A DNA stretch of 64,000 nt, from assembly GCA_945910005.1 (NCBI GenBank), contig OX246747.1, positions 14,578,746-14,642,745 of the forward strand. The letters are read 5' to 3'. Below the pieces are notes generated by a model. That model saw only the letters and a list, made by a program, of their open reading frames with translations. It made no database searches and was not told the DNA's origin. The position numbers and the translations under genes were made by a program. This document shows, in pieces, positions 36,553 through 47,148 of this stretch; within the stretch, counting starts at the first letter, position 1; the number at the start of each line of letters is the position of its first letter. This DNA is from Isoperla grammatica. Taxonomy: Eukaryota > Arthropoda > Insecta > Plecoptera > Perlodidae.

Positions 36553-38310
36553 CTACTATACTATATTATATTTTATTGTTGTGTGGTACAGGCCTTTGTG
36601 TAGAGGCAAGTACTCCCGGCATGAGTTGTTCCGAGTTCCGTGTTGAGAAGTTAAATCGGTCCGCGCTCTATCGGTGTTCTGGGTTGTTGCTAGCTGCGGC
36701 CTTGAAGACAGGTGGAGGGTTGGCATGAGGTCACTCTCGGTCAGTGGGTGGCGTCTGCTCTTCACACCCCTCGAGCTTGCTTCTGAGGCCAGCAAGCGTT
36801 GTTGCCGTCTCTCGCCGCTTGTTGACAGACCGTCTTGGGTCCAGACATTCCGCATTCCCACCTTCTCAATTGCTTCCTGTAACACTTGTCTCCTTGCAGC
36901 CGTGAGGTCTTCTCTTATCACAATCCTTGTTCCTTGTTGGTATCTTTTGTTTCAGGATATCACGTCCCTCTGCCTGTAGCTCACCAGCTTTACTATGATA
37001 GGCCTTGGGGGGCCAGTTTTATCATGGGCAGGAGGGGGACCAATTCTATGTGATCTCGATATGTCACATTCCCGCATACCTAGCTCTAGGCCACCGTCGC
37101 CTATTCTACCATTGAGGACGAGCTGTTCAGTATCTTCCCCCGTGTTTCCGGAATGCCGAAGATTCTCAGATTTTCGATCTTTGGTATTGCTCGAGATCGT
37201 CAGTTCTGCGGATAAGATCCTGTTCAAGGTTATTAATCTTAGCCACTTGATTTGGTCCCTTTAGCTGTCATGATCCTACAATATATTGCTATTGATGCAC
37301 AATTAGTCATTTTTTAATTTAAATTACACAAAACAGGTATATACAGGCTACTACACTAATTAGCCTACTTCTGAACTGCTGAAATAAATTGCTGAAATGC
37401 ACATGTACAATGTACATACTTACAGACTAGGTATAAATTAAAATATAAATATAAACAAATTCAGTATTATATGGGTCATTTTTTCAAACCTGACACATTT
37501 AGATGAACAAAATATTGGGATTAAAAATAAAAATTTTATGAAATTTTTTTTGGGGGATCATAATACATAATGAAATGATACTACAGTTTTGGCAGAGCTA
37601 AAATGCTGTTTATTTATTAATAAAAGGTAATTAAATATGTTTATAGTAATACCACTGACATTGAAAATGGTTGCTGCGTAACACCAGTGAGTGAGTGTAT
37701 TGGTAACACTACTGACAATTGCAGTTACTTCAACTGTAAATGCATATAACATGCATAATTTAACATACCACTCACTGATTCAGTCTTACATGGGTCATTC
37801 TCAAAAAAATTGACTCTTTGACAAATGCAATGCAGATTTAAAAAATGTTTACCTACGATTATCAGAATAATAGGGTACAACAAATGTATCTCCTATGCTG
37901 TAAATGGGTTTGCCTATTTTTTAATATTTAGTAGTTTAAAATATGCACTTGCGTACTCAAATGCGTCTCGGGATGTCATGAGTGTTACCGTGCAATACAA
38001 TGACTTACTAAGGAGAACAAAAATAAAACATGTTAGTTTAATCTTTTGAATACCCTTTATTTTGTTCCCTCATAAGGAACGTACAATCATTATCCATTAG
38101 AAATTTAATTTAAGTTATTTTATCAATTCAATACTGTCATGAGTGTTACCAGTGCTAACATTTCACTTACTTTCGAACCTTGTTAATGAGGATTGGCTTT
38201 AGATATCTGATTAAATTAAATTAAGTAGTATAGGTTCAAGTATAACTAACAATAAAAGTATAATTGGAAGTACTTCATGTTTTTAAATAGTTAAATATTT
38301 AGATAAGATG
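36553..38310. other. non-coding stretch, nothing firmly recognised
   Basis: Open frames on both strands at 36556-37264 have no domain I recognise. The rest is AT-rich. Confidence 0.35.
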
Positions 38311-38317
38311 GCTGGGT

Positions 38318-38384
38318 AACATTCATGACATGAAGTAACATTCATGACGTAAAGTAACATTCATGACATAAAGTACCATTCATG
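38318..38384. repeat. 18-bp tandem repeat, about four units
   Basis: The unit is aagtaacattcatgacat with one or two changes per copy. It lies just downstream (minus sense) of the coding region ending at 38449. Confidence 0.75.
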
Positions 38385-38448
38385 GCAATAATAAGTTTAA
38401 ATCTTATTCTTGTGGGCCATTGCCATTTCTTTTAAGATATTCAAAGGC

Positions 38449-39297
38449 TTATTTCCTTTTATACACATTCATTTCCATCGGAAACACATACAGTTCACGC
38501 CGCTTTTTCATACGTAGTGTTGGCTCCGGCAATATTTCCAGCACTTGATCGAAATAAATAAATGAGGGTATTTCAATGTCGTTGATTGTGAAGCATGTTC
38601 CCAAGGACTGGTGTTTGAGGTATAATACCTTGATATCACCATCTTCTTCCACACCACTTTGGCAAACTGCCACATAGCAATACTCTGTATTGCGTGAACG
38701 CATTGCAGTAGGTAGCTCAACCAGAACGTTAGTCCCTTGGCTTATGTTTTTGCAGTGAAGAGTTGTAGGTGGAATAGGTGAGCTGGATCCTGCCAACACC
38801 GGCGGTGTACTATCGACGCTCACATGTTGTGCAGCAAAATTTACTAGGGGCAGATCATCGTCTTCATCTGACGTGTAGATACCTTGCCCATACCTTTCCC
38901 TTACAAAGGTTATTTTTTGCATAGGCAAATGGCAAGTACAGAGCTGGCCTTTCAATAGATCATTCTGTTCACAGAAACAAGAAATGGTGCGATAACACAT
39001 GCTTCCTTGTGAGAACGTACACAGTTGGTGAATCTGACGGGTACCTTTGATTGTTGCTAAATTGTTTGGAATCGTCTTGGCCATCTTTTCGATTGACTCA
39101 TTGTCTACAAAAAACAAATGTATTTTAGATGGGCCAGCCTCCTTAAGAGTTTCATACAAAACTCGAGCATTTGCTATGTCATTGCCTTAGGATACTATCT
39201 TATCGGCTTGGCGTTTGACTGCACCCCCTATCCCATCTGCAGCCCCCTTGCCATGACCTGCCTCAAAGAAAGACCAGGTTGCTGCCGAAAACCCTAT
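38449..39297 (-). pseudogene. transposon-associated conserved protein, C-terminal exon with one in-frame stop
   Basis: An acceptor (CACTTATTAG) opens the exon at 39297. It reads FSAATWSFFEAGHGKGA and then DGIGGAVKRQAD, a well-kept signature of an uncharacterised family widespread in animal genomes. It continues with a Cys-rich segment (TISCFCEQND, CTCHLP) and ends naturally in a basic tail (MKKRRELYVFP). One in-frame TAA (39187-39189) breaks it. The HGKG and cysteine pattern suggests a metal-dependent or DNA-binding role, which is inference. The 5' exon lies at 39389-39800. Confidence 0.6.
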
Positions 39298-39388
39298 CTA
39301 ATAAGTGAGTGTACAGAAAAGAAAGAAATTTTTCTTCTGATGGTACTGGGATGAAGGCCCATAGGAGAAGAAATGCAGTAGGGCCTAC

Positions 39389-39800
39389 CTTAACTGCTGG
39401 TGATTTTTTCTTAATCAGATCAAATATTGGTCTCATGTGGGCCCATATGGCAGGAGGCTTTTAAAAAACCATATTCATATATATTTTTAGACAGAAGATA
39501 GAAATTCCATTTTTGCTTATATTGCAATGTTGGACCATCACTATAAAAATGGATTTGACTAACTTCAGGATGTTCAGTTCGAATTAATTGGAGAACAGGC
39601 TCAAGGTGCATCCATATAGCTGGCGGTCCATGCTGCAGGTTATCTGATATGGTGCCAAAACAAATGGGATCTTTCTTGAGTATTAACCAGTGATACGTTT
39701 GTCTTTCATCCTGTACAACGAACGTGAAGTTTTCTGAAAAATCACCGCTTATTATGCATTCGTCACTTTCTAAGTTTTCTTTTTTGTCTTTCAGAAGTAA
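39389..39800 (-). pseudogene. transposon-associated conserved protein, upstream exon with internal duplication
   Basis: The minus-strand frame runs through SGDFSENFTFVVQDERQ, HGPPAIWMHLEPVLQLI and IHFYSDGPTLQYKQKWNFY, all signatures of the same family. It then shifts. A second, diverged PPAIWAHMRPIFDLI stretch follows in another frame and ends at a donor (GTTAAG|GTAGGC, 39389). The domain segment is therefore present twice, as if two relatives had recombined. Block C (30926-31040) repeats the first part. Confidence 0.5.
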
Positions 39801-40215
39801 TTTTTGACGAAAATGGGGCGGGTCTAGGGTACCAGCCTATCTATAGTAAGCTACTTCGGTAGCCGAATGGTCAGCCCTAGCTCTGGGCTGTGTACTCGGA
39901 CCCGTCTCTTCTACGAGCTGTCAATTTATTTTATTTTCACTCTCTCTCCCACTTCCTCTCCCCACTCGCCCACTTCACTTCTCCAGTATGCCTAACGCAC
40001 AGTCTGTCTTTTCGCATTGTTGTAAACGATGCTGTAACAGCACCAGGGGAAGAAAAGTCCAACACCAACACCAGTCATGTTTTCATTCACTGTTTTGTTG
40101 CAACCCATATTGGAAATGGAAATTGCATCCGCTGCTGCCATATGTCGGTTCTTGTTTCAGAGACAAATGTATCTTTATTACACCTAAGTTGCCACATCAT
40201 GTTGTGTAGGCTTTT
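39690..40215. repeat. repeat block C, uninterrupted copy
   Basis: Near-identical to 30926-31740 without the SINE. It spans part of the coding region above plus a non-coding section with gtagccgaatggtcag. Confidence 0.8.
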
Positions 40216-40779
40216 TTAAGCATTTTTAATGGGGCCAAAAACAGTTTTGTCGAGCGGTTGAAGGCGGTGTGTCGGATGGCTGGGCAAACGTACAAGAATT
40301 ATGTTGTGCTTGAGAGCAGATTTGATGAGCCTTCATTGTGTATGGTCTACTTACTAGTAAATTATTCAAATCTAAGGATGTCTTGGGTAAATACTTTCTT
40401 AGTTGCTTAGCACCTATGCCTATCTTGACAACAACCTATAATTGGTATACACAATCCAAATCAAGTTATACTTCGGCAAAATGAATAGCAACAATATAAA
40501 TTGTTTATCGTTCACTCTAGTGATCTAGTGATGCACACTTTATCGTTCTTCAAGTTAGGGCCTATGTAGGCTAGGCTAGGCCTAGGCCAAGAACTGGTAG
40601 GCCCCCAATGTAAAGATGATAGGCCTAGGCCTATCATATAGACCTAAACCTATCATATAGGCCGAGGCCCCGGTACCCAATGGCTCCGGGAACGGTAAAG
40701 ACTAAAGGTTAGCCTAGGGCCTAAGCAGGTAGGACCTAGGCCTACCAAAACAGCCAGAGATAAATCAAAACTAACTTAC
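40216..40779. other. intronic or intergenic stretch with a TAGGCCTA patch
   Basis: The patch lies at 40558-40745. It follows the donor of the Myb/SANT-like exon, so in minus-strand terms it would be intron. Confidence 0.45.
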
Positions 40780-41066
40780 CAGTTTTGAAAATAGCGACCT
40801 TTTCGTCTGCCACGATTTTTCTGCTCGATTTCTTTAAATTGTCGTAGCACGACTTGAACGAGTTGCAGGTTCGCTCCATGGCACAACTACTTGCATTGAA
40901 CTCATGCGTAATTTTTTGCCGTGCAGCCTCCTTCTCGCGCCAAGTTGTGCTATCGGTTTTTTTATTTTCAATAATATGTTTAAAGTCAACAATTATTGAT
41001 AACAGTAGTGACTTCCGTCAAAGAATAATTGCTTCCTCTCGCCCTTGTTGCGTTCTTCTCGGCCAT
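40780..41066 (-). CDS. Myb/SANT-like DNA-binding domain exon, one frameshift
   Basis: An ATG at 41066 starts MAEKNATRARGSNYSLTEV. One base out of frame, the sequence continues with SIIVDFKHIIENKKTDS, then TTWREKEAARQKITHEF and SFKSCYDNLKKSSRK, to a donor (AAAACTG|GTAAGT). This matches the Myb/SANT-like (Myb_DNA-bind_5) pattern (LL..V..Y..IIENKKTD...W..KE.AW..I...FN...CK..Y.NLKK..RK). Such domains serve Harbinger/PIF transposon proteins and their domesticated relatives. The shift at about 41015 could be decay or a consensus error. Confidence 0.65.
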
Positions 41067-41323
41067 TTTTATAGGTTATGTCACCCGAAGTGGCGGCAAA
41101 ATGTTTTTACTCTGACTTTATAACAGACCAATCACAGGCTCGCTTATAAAATAACTTCTCGTTAGCTAGCGGACACATTAAAAAACATGGTGGAACGCAT
41201 TCGCCTTTAATGTTCAGTTTAAAAATAACGGACAGTTAGCTAAAGTGAACTTTATGTTCATTTGGTGAAACCGGGCCTTAGGCCTAGGGTTGACAAACAC
41301 AAAATATAGGCTAGGCTACTTAC

Positions 41324-41670
41324 TTTTCGAAATACTCGCGTATGGCTGGATGATCTAATTTGTTGAGGGGAATGTTCGATTTTAAGCACATCTTCACTGT
41401 GTCTTCAATGAAACACCGCTTGTCCAGTCTAGCTTTCTTTGCATTTTCTTGCAGTGCTGGAATTGTAGCCTGTCTTTTAGGTGCTCGGGACTCTTCCTTT
41501 TTCTTCACGTGGCCGGCGGTTTTAAGATGTTTGGTTAAGGTGTCTTGTTTCTGCCACTCAAGTCGGCAGTCGCAAAACCCGCACATCAAAATCGTTTTAT
41601 CGTTCACATAGAACTTGTCGTCTATAAACGATGCTGCTCTCTCGTGAATTGTTCTTTTTTGTCGAACCAT
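41324..41670 (-). CDS. CGGBP1-like BED-type zinc finger exon
   Basis: An ATG at 41670 starts MVRQKRTIHERAASFIDD. A C2H2/BED finger follows (CGFCDCRLEW ... LTKHLKTAGHVKKK), then a basic linker, then a hydrophobic segment ending PLNKLDHPAIREYFEK. A donor (GAAAA|GTAAGT) closes the exon. This order matches the N-terminal half of CGG-binding protein 1-like proteins, which derive from a hAT transposase. The rest would be in later minus-strand exons that I did not find. Remnants of a related C terminus occur at 30250 and 33700. Confidence 0.6.
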
Positions 41671-41745
41671 CCTCGAAAAAGACCACCAAACAGACCACGC
41701 TAGAAAAACACGGAACCGGAACGGAATGTGTTTCGAAATCGGCAA

Positions 41746-43032
41746 GCTAGGTCGGTAAAATAGTAGTACTACTACTTAACCGACCTTGAGCGCTCACCTA
41801 GCGCCTGCGAGTTTCACGCAACTAGCGAGAGCTACCGGAACTAACGCTTTGAAAATCCGGGCGGAAAACTAAAAGCAAAGTTGCCAATTTCGAGTTCGCG
41901 TGACTTTATTCAAATCGCGTAAAATCGACGGTTTTGTACGATTTTTCTCATAAAGCGCTGATATATCGCCGAAATGAATAAATATCGCCAAATGAGTGGT
42001 TTATCGCATTTTATCGCGATTTCAAAAATACTTTCATTTGACCCAAAAAGTAAGAAACATGGAGAAAATCGAGAAAAAATGAGTTTGAGAGGTTTTTAAT
42101 TTTTATCGCCGATATCGCTAATGCGATTTATGAGTGTCTCTAGGTGTATAAACACCTATGAATCTAGTAAGAATCAGATGTAGGAAACTGGTTAAAGAAA
42201 GTATACCACATCCTTTATCCCGAGTAATCATTAGAAAGAAATAAACTATTGAGAATTGTGATTTGTTATGGTTCTGAGTTTATACATAAATTGTGCTAAT
42301 ATAATTGAACTTACACAATATCCCGGGTAAATTTTATGAACTCTTAATGATAAGCATGCATACAATAACTGAGTTATTAAACATCATATCATACTGAATA
42401 TACTTGATGTAATTAGAAAGGTTATGTGATTTCTTAGTTATCTTGTCAACAACTAACAACTTGTATCTAAAACCTGGATAAAATTATACTTAGGTTACTT
42501 ACCTAGCATCAATGTACATTTGTTACCATATACTCTTTATTTTGAGAAATTTTGCCCAGCCCGAAAAAATCCGGCGGGTTTTGAGCCAAAACCCTACTTG
42601 AAAAAACCCAGTACAAAGCGGGTTTTGGGGTTGTTGGGTAAAACAATTATTTCTTTAATATTCACTAAAGCAATGCAAGAAACAAGTACAAGAAAGTAAT
42701 AACTAGTCAGTACAACACACATTCCAAAAAGAATTATACATAAAAACTGCATAATACTGCATAGAACTGGTATTTATTTATTGATATGTATTTGTTAACT
42801 TTACATTGCGCTAGCAGAGCTTACAATATTTTAGGTAATAGCTTGTAATCTTTGGTAATAGGTAGGAACTATACCTACTTACATAAAATAACATTGTAGA
42901 GTAAGAAATAAGAAAGGGATGCTTCCACGTTCCCTGTTTGCATCTAAATATCTTGGCTCAGGCTATAGTCGTCTCAACGTAACTATTCCGATGCTTTTGT
43001 CACAAAACCCTGCGGCCTCAAAGTAAACTTTT
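41746..43032. other. AT-rich stretch, nothing coding
   Basis: Repeated ttatcgc/atatcgcc words at 41940-42130 may be remnants of an old element. No gene is supported. Confidence 0.35.
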
Positions 43033-43282
43033 GGGCCTGGATTCACAAAAATGCCTAACTGTAAGTTGTCCTAAGTTAGGCAAATCCTAACTAGATAAAT
43101 CATCTCTGGGTATTACTATTTACTACACATTCAAAAATAAAATATTATTAGTTAAGTTGTTGATACTTTACTATGTATAATTCTTATGACATTGCAGAAC
43201 GACATACGCGTGATTTATATCACTAAGATTTTCCTAAACTAGGACGTCTTAGTACTTGAGCACCTTTGTGAATCTGGGCCCC
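43033..43282. mobile_element. short MITE with GGGCC-GATTCACAAA ends
   Basis: The left end is GGGCCTGGATTCACAAA and the right end, reversed, is GGGGCCCAGATTCACAAA. The inner arms share taagttaggc/cctaaactagg words. The 250-bp element is non-coding. No convincing duplication was seen. Confidence 0.55.
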
Positions 43283-43371
43283 GGCCTACATACATTTGAC
43301 CCATAAACTTTTATTGTTAATTAATTTGCAACTAAGTTTCTTAGAACCAAAGTCCAAACAACAGTATTAAT

Positions 43372-43613
43372 TATTGAGATTATACAGGTGGAATAGAATA
43401 TGATTTATTAGACACTGGTAGAGAAAATAAAGCAAGACCACATTGACTGAATGTTGGACAGCAACTGTTTCCTTGGATACATATTATAAACAAAGTTTAT
43501 ATTAACAAACACCAAGGCCTACTGGATTTACTCCTACAATTGTGATCTAGTGGACCTTGAACAAACCCCAATTACATCATAGAGGGCTGTGGCATAACAA
43601 TAACATTTCAACA
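43372..43613 (-). repeat. copia 3' LTR
   Basis: Starts TGTTGAAATG and ends ATCTCAATA on the minus strand. It is identical to the 5' LTR. Confidence 0.93.
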
Positions 43614-43625
43614 CTCCCACTTGCC
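43614..43625 (-). other. copia polypurine tract
   Basis: The minus strand reads GGCAAGTGGGAG, directly before the 3' LTR. It is the expected primer for plus-strand DNA. Confidence 0.75.
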
Positions 43626-43764
43626 ATAGCCCTAAACAATAAACATATCTTCACAAGAGTCCCAGATTTTTCACACACCATCCATGCTTTGCAGGGGGTA
43701 AGCTCTTGGCTCTTGGTCATTGTGTCTGCGATCATTTCTTCTGTGGGTAGATACTGGCTTTGCT
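43626..43764 (-). pseudogene. copia RNase H remnant
   Basis: On the minus strand a frame different from that of the RT encodes the end of the RT linker. It then jumps to LPTEEMIADTMTK, the well-kept end of copia RNase H. Some 200 residues in between are missing. The joint sits at a tatctaccc word that could have been shared by both sides before deletion. This is consistent with template switching during reverse transcription. Confidence 0.7.
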
Positions 43765-45531
43765 TCAGACATGTTGAATCTCTTCAAGATATTGTTGTTC
43801 AATCGTTCCCGCGTCTTTGTCCCTTGTTATTTTAATTCCAAGACAGTGGTGAATAGGTCCCATGTCTTTCATCTTGAACTTGGCCGCTAGTTGTTTCTTT
43901 AGCTGATTTATTTCGTTTATGCTTTCCGATGACACTATAAGATCGTCAACGTAAACACATACAATGATTTTTGCATTTCTTATTGTACCATGGTATAGGC
44001 ATGGATCAGCTGTGCTTCGTTTGAGCCCAATATTACGTAACTCGGTATCAAGTTTTTCATACCATATACGGCTCGATTGTTTGAGTCCATACAAGCATTT
44101 CTTTAGTTTACACACCTTTTGCTCATTTTTGGGGTCAATGTAGCCCTCCGGTTGTTCCATATAAATGGTATCAGAAAGTTCACCATGAAGAAATGCAGTA
44201 TTTACATCTAGTTGATGAACCTCCAGGTCATTCTCAGCTGCCAATGCGAGAACTGTCCTTAAGGTGTCGAAACGTACGACCGGTGAAAAGGTTTCACCGT
44301 AATCTATTCCCTTTCTCTGCGTGTATCCTTTAGCCACTAGCCTGGCTTTATATCGGCACACGTTCCCTTCAGCATCGACTTTTCGTTTAAAGACCCATTT
44401 GCATTTTATAGCTTTGGCTCCCTCTGGTAAGTTTACGAGGTCCCAAGTCTCATTATGTTCAATTGATTTCATCTCTTCGTCAGCTGCCTTTTGCCATTGT
44501 GTAGCCTCGCTCCCACTGAATGCTTCTTGCAGGTTCTCGGGCTCGTCTGCGATGAAATGTACGTACTCATCACTAAGAATTCTTGTCAGACGTCTGTTCC
44601 GTTGTGAACGTCTTGGCTCGAAGACGGCTTCTTGTTCATTCTCGATGTCAAAAACACCATCCTCCTCAGTAACTTCTGCATTGTTATCTTCTTCATTTAC
44701 ATTTGCATCATCTTCGTTATTGACTCGCGAGTAGACGATTATGCTCCCACTTCCACCATCAACCACGTTGTCTTCCGCTTCTAGTTGATTATCTTCCAAG
44801 AAGATCACATCTCTCGATATAGTCAGTTTTCTTGATTTAAAATTGACCAATCGATAGCCCTTGCTGGTTTCGGAGTACCCAACAAAGATATGCTCCGACG
44901 ATTTAGCGTCAAGCTTTATTCGGTTTTCTTTTGGAATGTGAGCATACGCTTTGCAGCCAAAAGTCCTTAGGTGAGCAAGGTCCGGTTTCTTCCCAGTCCA
45001 CGCTTCTTCCGGTGTAATGCTATCCACGGCAACTGTTGGTGCTCTATTCTTTAAGTAGGTTGCAGTGTTTACTGCCTCAGCCCAGAAGCGTTTAGGTAGT
45101 TTAGCTTCCTCAAGCATGCATCGCACCTTCTCTACTATCGTTCTGTTTGCCCGCTCGGCAACCCCATTTTGTTCTGGGTTCCGTGGTACAGTAGTCTGAG
45201 AACGTATCCCACATTTCCTTAAATGGCCTAATAGTGATTTATTAATGTACTCACGGCCATTGTCTGAACGCAGAATCTTGATCTTCATACCGCTCTGGTT
45301 CTCAACTTCTGCCTGATACTCGATGAAGCGTTCGTAAGTTTCACTCTTCTCCTTCAAAATGTAACACTTGGTCCATCTTGTCTTGTCGTCAATAAATGTT
45401 AAGAAATATCTTCCTCCACCAATGGATTCTTCGCTCATTGGTCCACACAGGTCTGAGTGAACAATGCCTAGCTTTTCTTGAGCTCGTTCTGCCTTACCTT
45501 TTGGAAACGGGGTACGATGCTGCTTTCCCAC
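43765..45531 (-). CDS. copia pol: integrase core and reverse transcriptase
   Basis: The 588-residue frame begins in the integrase zinc region. The DDE triad is D27 (VHSDLCGP), D90 (LRSDNGRE) and E126 (NGVAERAN). A variable acidic linker follows at 250-310. The RT spans about 370-580, with LDVNTAFLHGEL (D442), KKCLYGLKQSSRIWYEKL and YVDD at 527-530. It stops soon after MKDMGPIHHCLGI because of a frameshift, so the RNase H is not joined. The frame is in phase with gag across one TAA and six codons. The first residues are not a true start; the protein would be part of a gag-pol fusion. Confidence 0.92.
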   Translation of the reverse strand: MGKQHRTPFPKGKAERAQEKLGIVHSDLCGPMSEESIGGGRYFLTFIDDKTRWTKCYILKEKSETYERFIEYQAEVENQSGMKIKILRSDNGREYINKSLLGHLRKCGIRSQTTVPRNPEQNGVAERANRTIVEKVRCMLEEAKLPKRFWAEAVNTATYLKNRAPTVAVDSITPEEAWTGKKPDLAHLRTFGCKAYAHIPKENRIKLDAKSSEHIFVGYSETSKGYRLVNFKSRKLTISRDVIFLEDNQLEAEDNVVDGGSGSIIVYSRVNNEDDANVNEEDNNAEVTEEDGVFDIENEQEAVFEPRRSQRNRRLTRILSDEYVHFIADEPENLQEAFSGSEATQWQKAADEEMKSIEHNETWDLVNLPEGAKAIKCKWVFKRKVDAEGNVCRYKARLVAKGYTQRKGIDYGETFSPVVRFDTLRTVLALAAENDLEVHQLDVNTAFLHGELSDTIYMEQPEGYIDPKNEQKVCKLKKCLYGLKQSSRIWYEKLDTELRNIGLKRSTADPCLYHGTIRNAKIIVCVYVDDLIVSSESINEINQLKKQLAAKFKMKDMGPIHHCLGIKITRDKDAGTIEQQYLEEIQHV

Positions 45532-45549
45532 AGCACAGCCTATACAAGG

Positions 45550-45552
45550 TTA
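45550..45552 (-). other. single in-frame TAA between the two copia frames
   Basis: The codon lies in the GAG-pre-integrase to integrase zinc region, with CIGCAVGKQ directly after. Copia elements normally have one open frame here, so this is probably a point mutation. Confidence 0.85.
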
Positions 45553-46833
45553 AGTAGGAGGCTGTCCCATCACTATGCCAGTGGCCATACCATCTGCTAA
45601 TCGCTTCATTCCACCAGGACTGAGGTGAGCGAGGCGTCTGTGCCACAACATGTACTCACGGTTTGTGGCCCCCACAGCAGCAATGTTTACCATGGCACCG
45701 TTAGTCTCCGGAGTGTCTAGCTTATACAACCCTCCAGTTTTACTCGCGGTGGCTATGACGTTTCCTTCTTCATTATGGATCTGGCATTTATGTTTGGTAA
45801 ACACAACCTTGTAGTCCTTATCTGTGAGTTTACCCACCGACAAAAGATTAGTTTTGAGCGTTGGAGCATATAGTACATCCTTGATTGATGCTTCTTGTAT
45901 TGATCCATTAACCGAAATTGTTACAGCGACATCACCATTTCCCGTAGATGGAGCGGTCGTACCATCAGCCATACATAATGATGTTTCTTGACCATCTCGG
46001 ATTGTATCAAACCATTCAATTTTATTTGACATGTGCTTAGTCGCTCCCGAGTCAACGCACCAGTCTTCAGCATTGTGTCCATTTCGATTAACCGTTGCGC
46101 AAAGAACTGTGGATTTAGGCTTATCCTTTTTGTCTTGTTTGTCACCTTTCGGGCTTTGTTTTGGATGTGACCTACAATCTTTAGCATAATGTCCAACTTT
46201 ACCACAATTGTAGCATTTAAACTTCTTAAATGGCTTTGTAGCTAGAGCAGATTCATCAGGAATGGACTCACCTCGTTGACGTCTTGTTTCTTCTTGTAGC
46301 AATTTAGCTCGGACGACATCAGTGTTCAGTTCCTGGCCACAATTTTCAAGTGTAATCACAAGTGGGTCAAATGAGTCTGGCAAGTTGGATAGGATAATTA
46401 TAGCCAACTCGTCATCAGTCACCGCTGCATTTATTGCACTTAACTGCTGAGCAATAGTCATCATTTGGTTGAGGTAATCCTCCATATTAATACAGTTTTT
46501 GTATGTAATACTGTTCAGCTTTCGACGTAAGTGAATTTTTCGCACTAGTCCTCGATCCTCGAAAGCAGACTCTAATTTTAACCATGCTTCACGGGCCGTT
46601 TTACATGAGTTTACATGTATGTACAGATGTGGCTTTAAACCCAAACAAACAGTTGCAAGTGCACGCTGGTCTAATGCAATCTCATCTTCTGAAGAAAGAT
46701 TTAAGTTACCTTCAATAAATCTCCACAATTTCTCCCGTATAAGCTGCATCTTCATACCAAATTTCCATGCACTGAAATTGGTTGCTCCTTCCAACCTCTC
46801 AACTTGCAATATATTCACTGCCATATTGACCAC
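45550..46833 (-). CDS. copia gag, protease and pre-integrase region
   Basis: The 427-residue frame starts MVNMAVNILQ (M4 is an alternative start). The capsid-like region has the UBN2/gag pattern (ATNFSAWKFGMKMQL, then WLKLESAF). The nucleocapsid knuckle CYNCGKVGHYAKDC is at 207-220. The protease active site DSGATKHMS starts at 261. The pre-integrase motif LWHRRLAHLS follows. Gag packages the element's RNA and the protease cuts the polyprotein. Length and order are normal for copia. The frame ends at the in-frame TAA. Confidence 0.93.
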   Translation of the reverse strand: MVNMAVNILQVERLEGATNFSAWKFGMKMQLIREKLWRFIEGNLNLSSEDEIALDQRALATVCLGLKPHLYIHVNSCKTAREAWLKLESAFEDRGLVRKIHLRRKLNSITYKNCINMEDYLNQMMTIAQQLSAINAAVTDDELAIIILSNLPDSFDPLVITLENCGQELNTDVVRAKLLQEETRRQRGESIPDESALATKPFKKFKCYNCGKVGHYAKDCRSHPKQSPKGDKQDKKDKPKSTVLCATVNRNGHNAEDWCVDSGATKHMSNKIEWFDTIRDGQETSLCMADGTTAPSTGNGDVAVTISVNGSIQEASIKDVLYAPTLKTNLLSVGKLTDKDYKVVFTKHKCQIHNEEGNVIATASKTGGLYKLDTPETNGAMVNIAAVGATNREYMLWHRRLAHLSPGGMKRLADGMATGIVMGQPPT

Positions 46834-46887
46834 AATTATTGAACAGTTTTTGCTTAAAGATCACTATAAATCAATTCTTTGCATTAC

Positions 46888-46901
46888 CTGGGCCCATAAC
46901 C
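46888..46901 (-). other. copia primer-binding site for a tRNA-iMet 5' half
   Basis: The minus strand reads GGTTATGGGCCCAG, next to the 5' LTR. It is complementary to the anticodon stem-loop of initiator tRNA-Met (CTGGGCCCATAACC). Drosophila copia is known to prime from the 5' half of this tRNA, and the site here fits that mechanism. Confidence 0.88.
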
Positions 46902-47143
46902 TATTGAGATTATACAGGTGGAATAGAATATGATTTATTAGACACTGGTAGAGAAAATAAAGCAAGACCACATTGACTGAATGTTGGACAGCAACTGTTT
47001 CCTTGGATACATATTATAAACAAAGTTTATATTAACAAACACCAAGGCCTACTGGATTTACTCCTACAATTGTGATCTAGTGGACCTTGAACAAACCCCA
47101 ATTACATCATAGAGGGCTGTGGCATAACAATAACATTTCAACA
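46902..47143 (-). repeat. copia 5' LTR
   Basis: Identical to 43372-43613; flanked outside by the ttaat duplication. Confidence 0.93.
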
Positions 47144-47148
47144 TTAAT

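Larger units (their letters stand above)
43372..47143 (-). mobile_element. Ty1/copia LTR retrotransposon, very recent but internally deleted
   Basis: Two 242-bp LTRs (43372-43613 and 46902-47143) are identical by eye at every base. The 5-bp word ttaat flanks the element (43367-43371, 47144-47148). The order on the minus strand is LTR, PBS, gag with protease, integrase, RT, a short RNase H remnant, PPT, LTR. Identical LTRs mean the insertion is young. The coding region has one in-frame stop, one frameshift near the RT end, and loss of most of RNase H, so this copy cannot be autonomous and probably moved with proteins from a complete relative. Confidence 0.93.

Noticed and set aside
36556..37264. 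Frames of 90-120 residues on both strands
   Set aside because: No recognisable domain or splice context; both strands are open to a similar extent.
44321..44734. 137-residue plus-strand frame
   Set aside because: Antisense to copia pol, which has clear motifs on the other strand.
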